Below are positions 4,871 through 5,331 of a stretch of 5,331 nt of DNA, piece by piece (position 1 is the first letter of the stretch; every line of letters starts with the position of its first letter). The notes below the pieces were generated by a model that worked only from the letters and a program-made list of their open reading frames with translations, was not told where the DNA came from and ran no database searches. Source of the DNA: an uncultured Campylobacter sp. (GTDB lineage: Bacteria > Campylobacterota > Campylobacteria > Campylobacterales > Campylobacteraceae); contig NZ_CALACG010000344.1 in assembly GCF_937890585.1 (NCBI RefSeq), positions 1 through 5,331 on the forward strand, in the 5' to 3' direction. The position numbers and the translations under genes are program-made.

Positions 4871-5331
4871 CTACTCCAAAGCTTTTAAAACTGGCTCTGG
4901 TTTTAGCTTTACGCTTGGGGCATTTTTGCTAAAGCTTATGAGATCCTCTGTAGTTTGGATACTAAAAGGCAGGCGTGTGAGGCAGACTTTAAAGATTTCA
5001 GCCGCTGCTATGGCGTCGTTTAGGGCTCTGTGGTGAGTGTTGTTTATGCCAAGGAGCTCTTTTAGCGAGCCAAGTCCGTATTTTTGCGAGGCGATGGTGC
5101 GGCGGCTAAGATCGATGGTGCAGAGTTTTCTATTTAGTAGCATGCCAAGGCCGATCTCATTTAGGCTGTGCGAGATAAATCCGTAGTCAAAATTTACATT
5201 GTGCGCGATAAAGACGCTAGTTCCTAGAAAAATTTTAAACCGCTCAAGCACGTTTAGCAAATTTGGCGCACCAACTAGATCGCTAGCCTTTATGCCAGTT
5301 AGCTCGGTGATATTTTCAGGTACCATAGAAG
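4871..5331 (-). CDS. DnaQ-like 3'-5' exonuclease, partial (N-terminus beyond right edge)
   Basis: The frame is open to the window edge, and the Met at 5324-5326 is internal to a conserved stretch (PENITELTGI), so it is not the start. Numbered from that Met, AHNVNFD (41-47) is the Exo II motif with Asn43 and Asp47. LCTIDLSRR (68-76) and YGLGSLKELLGI (83-94) are typical family segments. HHRALND (98-104) is the Exo III epsilon motif with His99 and Asp104. Exo I (the first DxE pair) and roughly the first 80-100 residues lie outside. The protein ends about 47 residues after Exo III with no further domain, so it is a stand-alone exonuclease fold of DNA polymerase III epsilon type, acting on single-stranded or mismatched 3' ends of DNA, or possibly RNA. 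It could be the replicative proofreading subunit or a separate repair exonuclease. No terminator is visible after its TAG. Confidence 0.88.
   Translation of the reverse strand, partial: SMVPENITELTGIKASDLVGAPNLLNVLERFKIFLGTSVFIAHNVNFDYGFISHSLNEIGLGMLLNRKLCTIDLSRRTIASQKYGLGSLKELLGINNTHHRALNDAIAAAEIFKVCLTRLPFSIQTTEDLISFSKNAPSVKLKPEPVLKALE

Noticed and set aside
1..5331. CRISPR array, tRNA, rRNA, riboswitch, transposase or integrase
   Set aside because: No regularly spaced repeats, tRNA-like cloverleaf, known leader fold or recombinase motif was found on either strand by eye.

Overview
The window joins two unlike DNAs. Bases 1 to about 1810 are very AT-rich (10 G/C in the 60 bases from 1501). 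All genes there lie on the minus strand, with short intergenic gaps, hairpin-plus-T-tract terminators and clear -35/-10 promoters. A lipoprotein with a short signal peptide, AAA/ATA-heavy codon use and a D12-class adenine methylase suggest a Fusobacteriota (Leptotrichia-like) or similar low-GC bacterium. From about 1815 to the end the composition is much richer (39 G/C in the 60 bases from 3541), with many AAATTT words and protein sequences typical of an oral Campylobacter (concisus/showae/rectus type). Both taxonomic readings are inferences from style, not from a search.

Left part: a 67-residue Cro/C1-type HTH protein (86-289) is flanked by two near-identical 18-bp palindromes, one of them covering its own promoter. 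Upstream of it comes a 330-residue two-domain lipoprotein (383-1375, TTG start) with its own promoter and terminator. Then comes the C-terminal third of a Dam-type DNA adenine methylase (1475-1810), whose N-terminal part is cut away exactly where the composition changes.

Right part: a compact plus-strand operon, yjiH-yjiG-M20 peptidase (1874-4093), has gaps of 3 and 9 bases and ends in a hairpin terminator. YjiH and YjiG are two small membrane proteins of the nucleoside-recognition/Gate type, probably two halves of one transporter. The M20 enzyme is a cytoplasmic zinc peptidase or deacylase of the carboxypeptidase G2 group. Together they look like an uptake-and-hydrolysis module for a peptide or N-acyl amino acid. 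E. coli pairs yjiH-yjiG with the isoaspartyl dipeptidase gene iadA, which supports that reading.

Downstream, 4154-4834 on the minus strand is a decayed gene with several frameshifts and a stop, product not recognised. It lies behind the C-terminal two thirds of a DnaQ-like 3'-5' exonuclease (4871 to the right edge), cut off by the window end.

The most important caution is the junction near 1810. It is either an assembly or amplification chimera of two oral bacteria or a real recent insertion, and the two sides should not be interpreted as one locus until this is settled.
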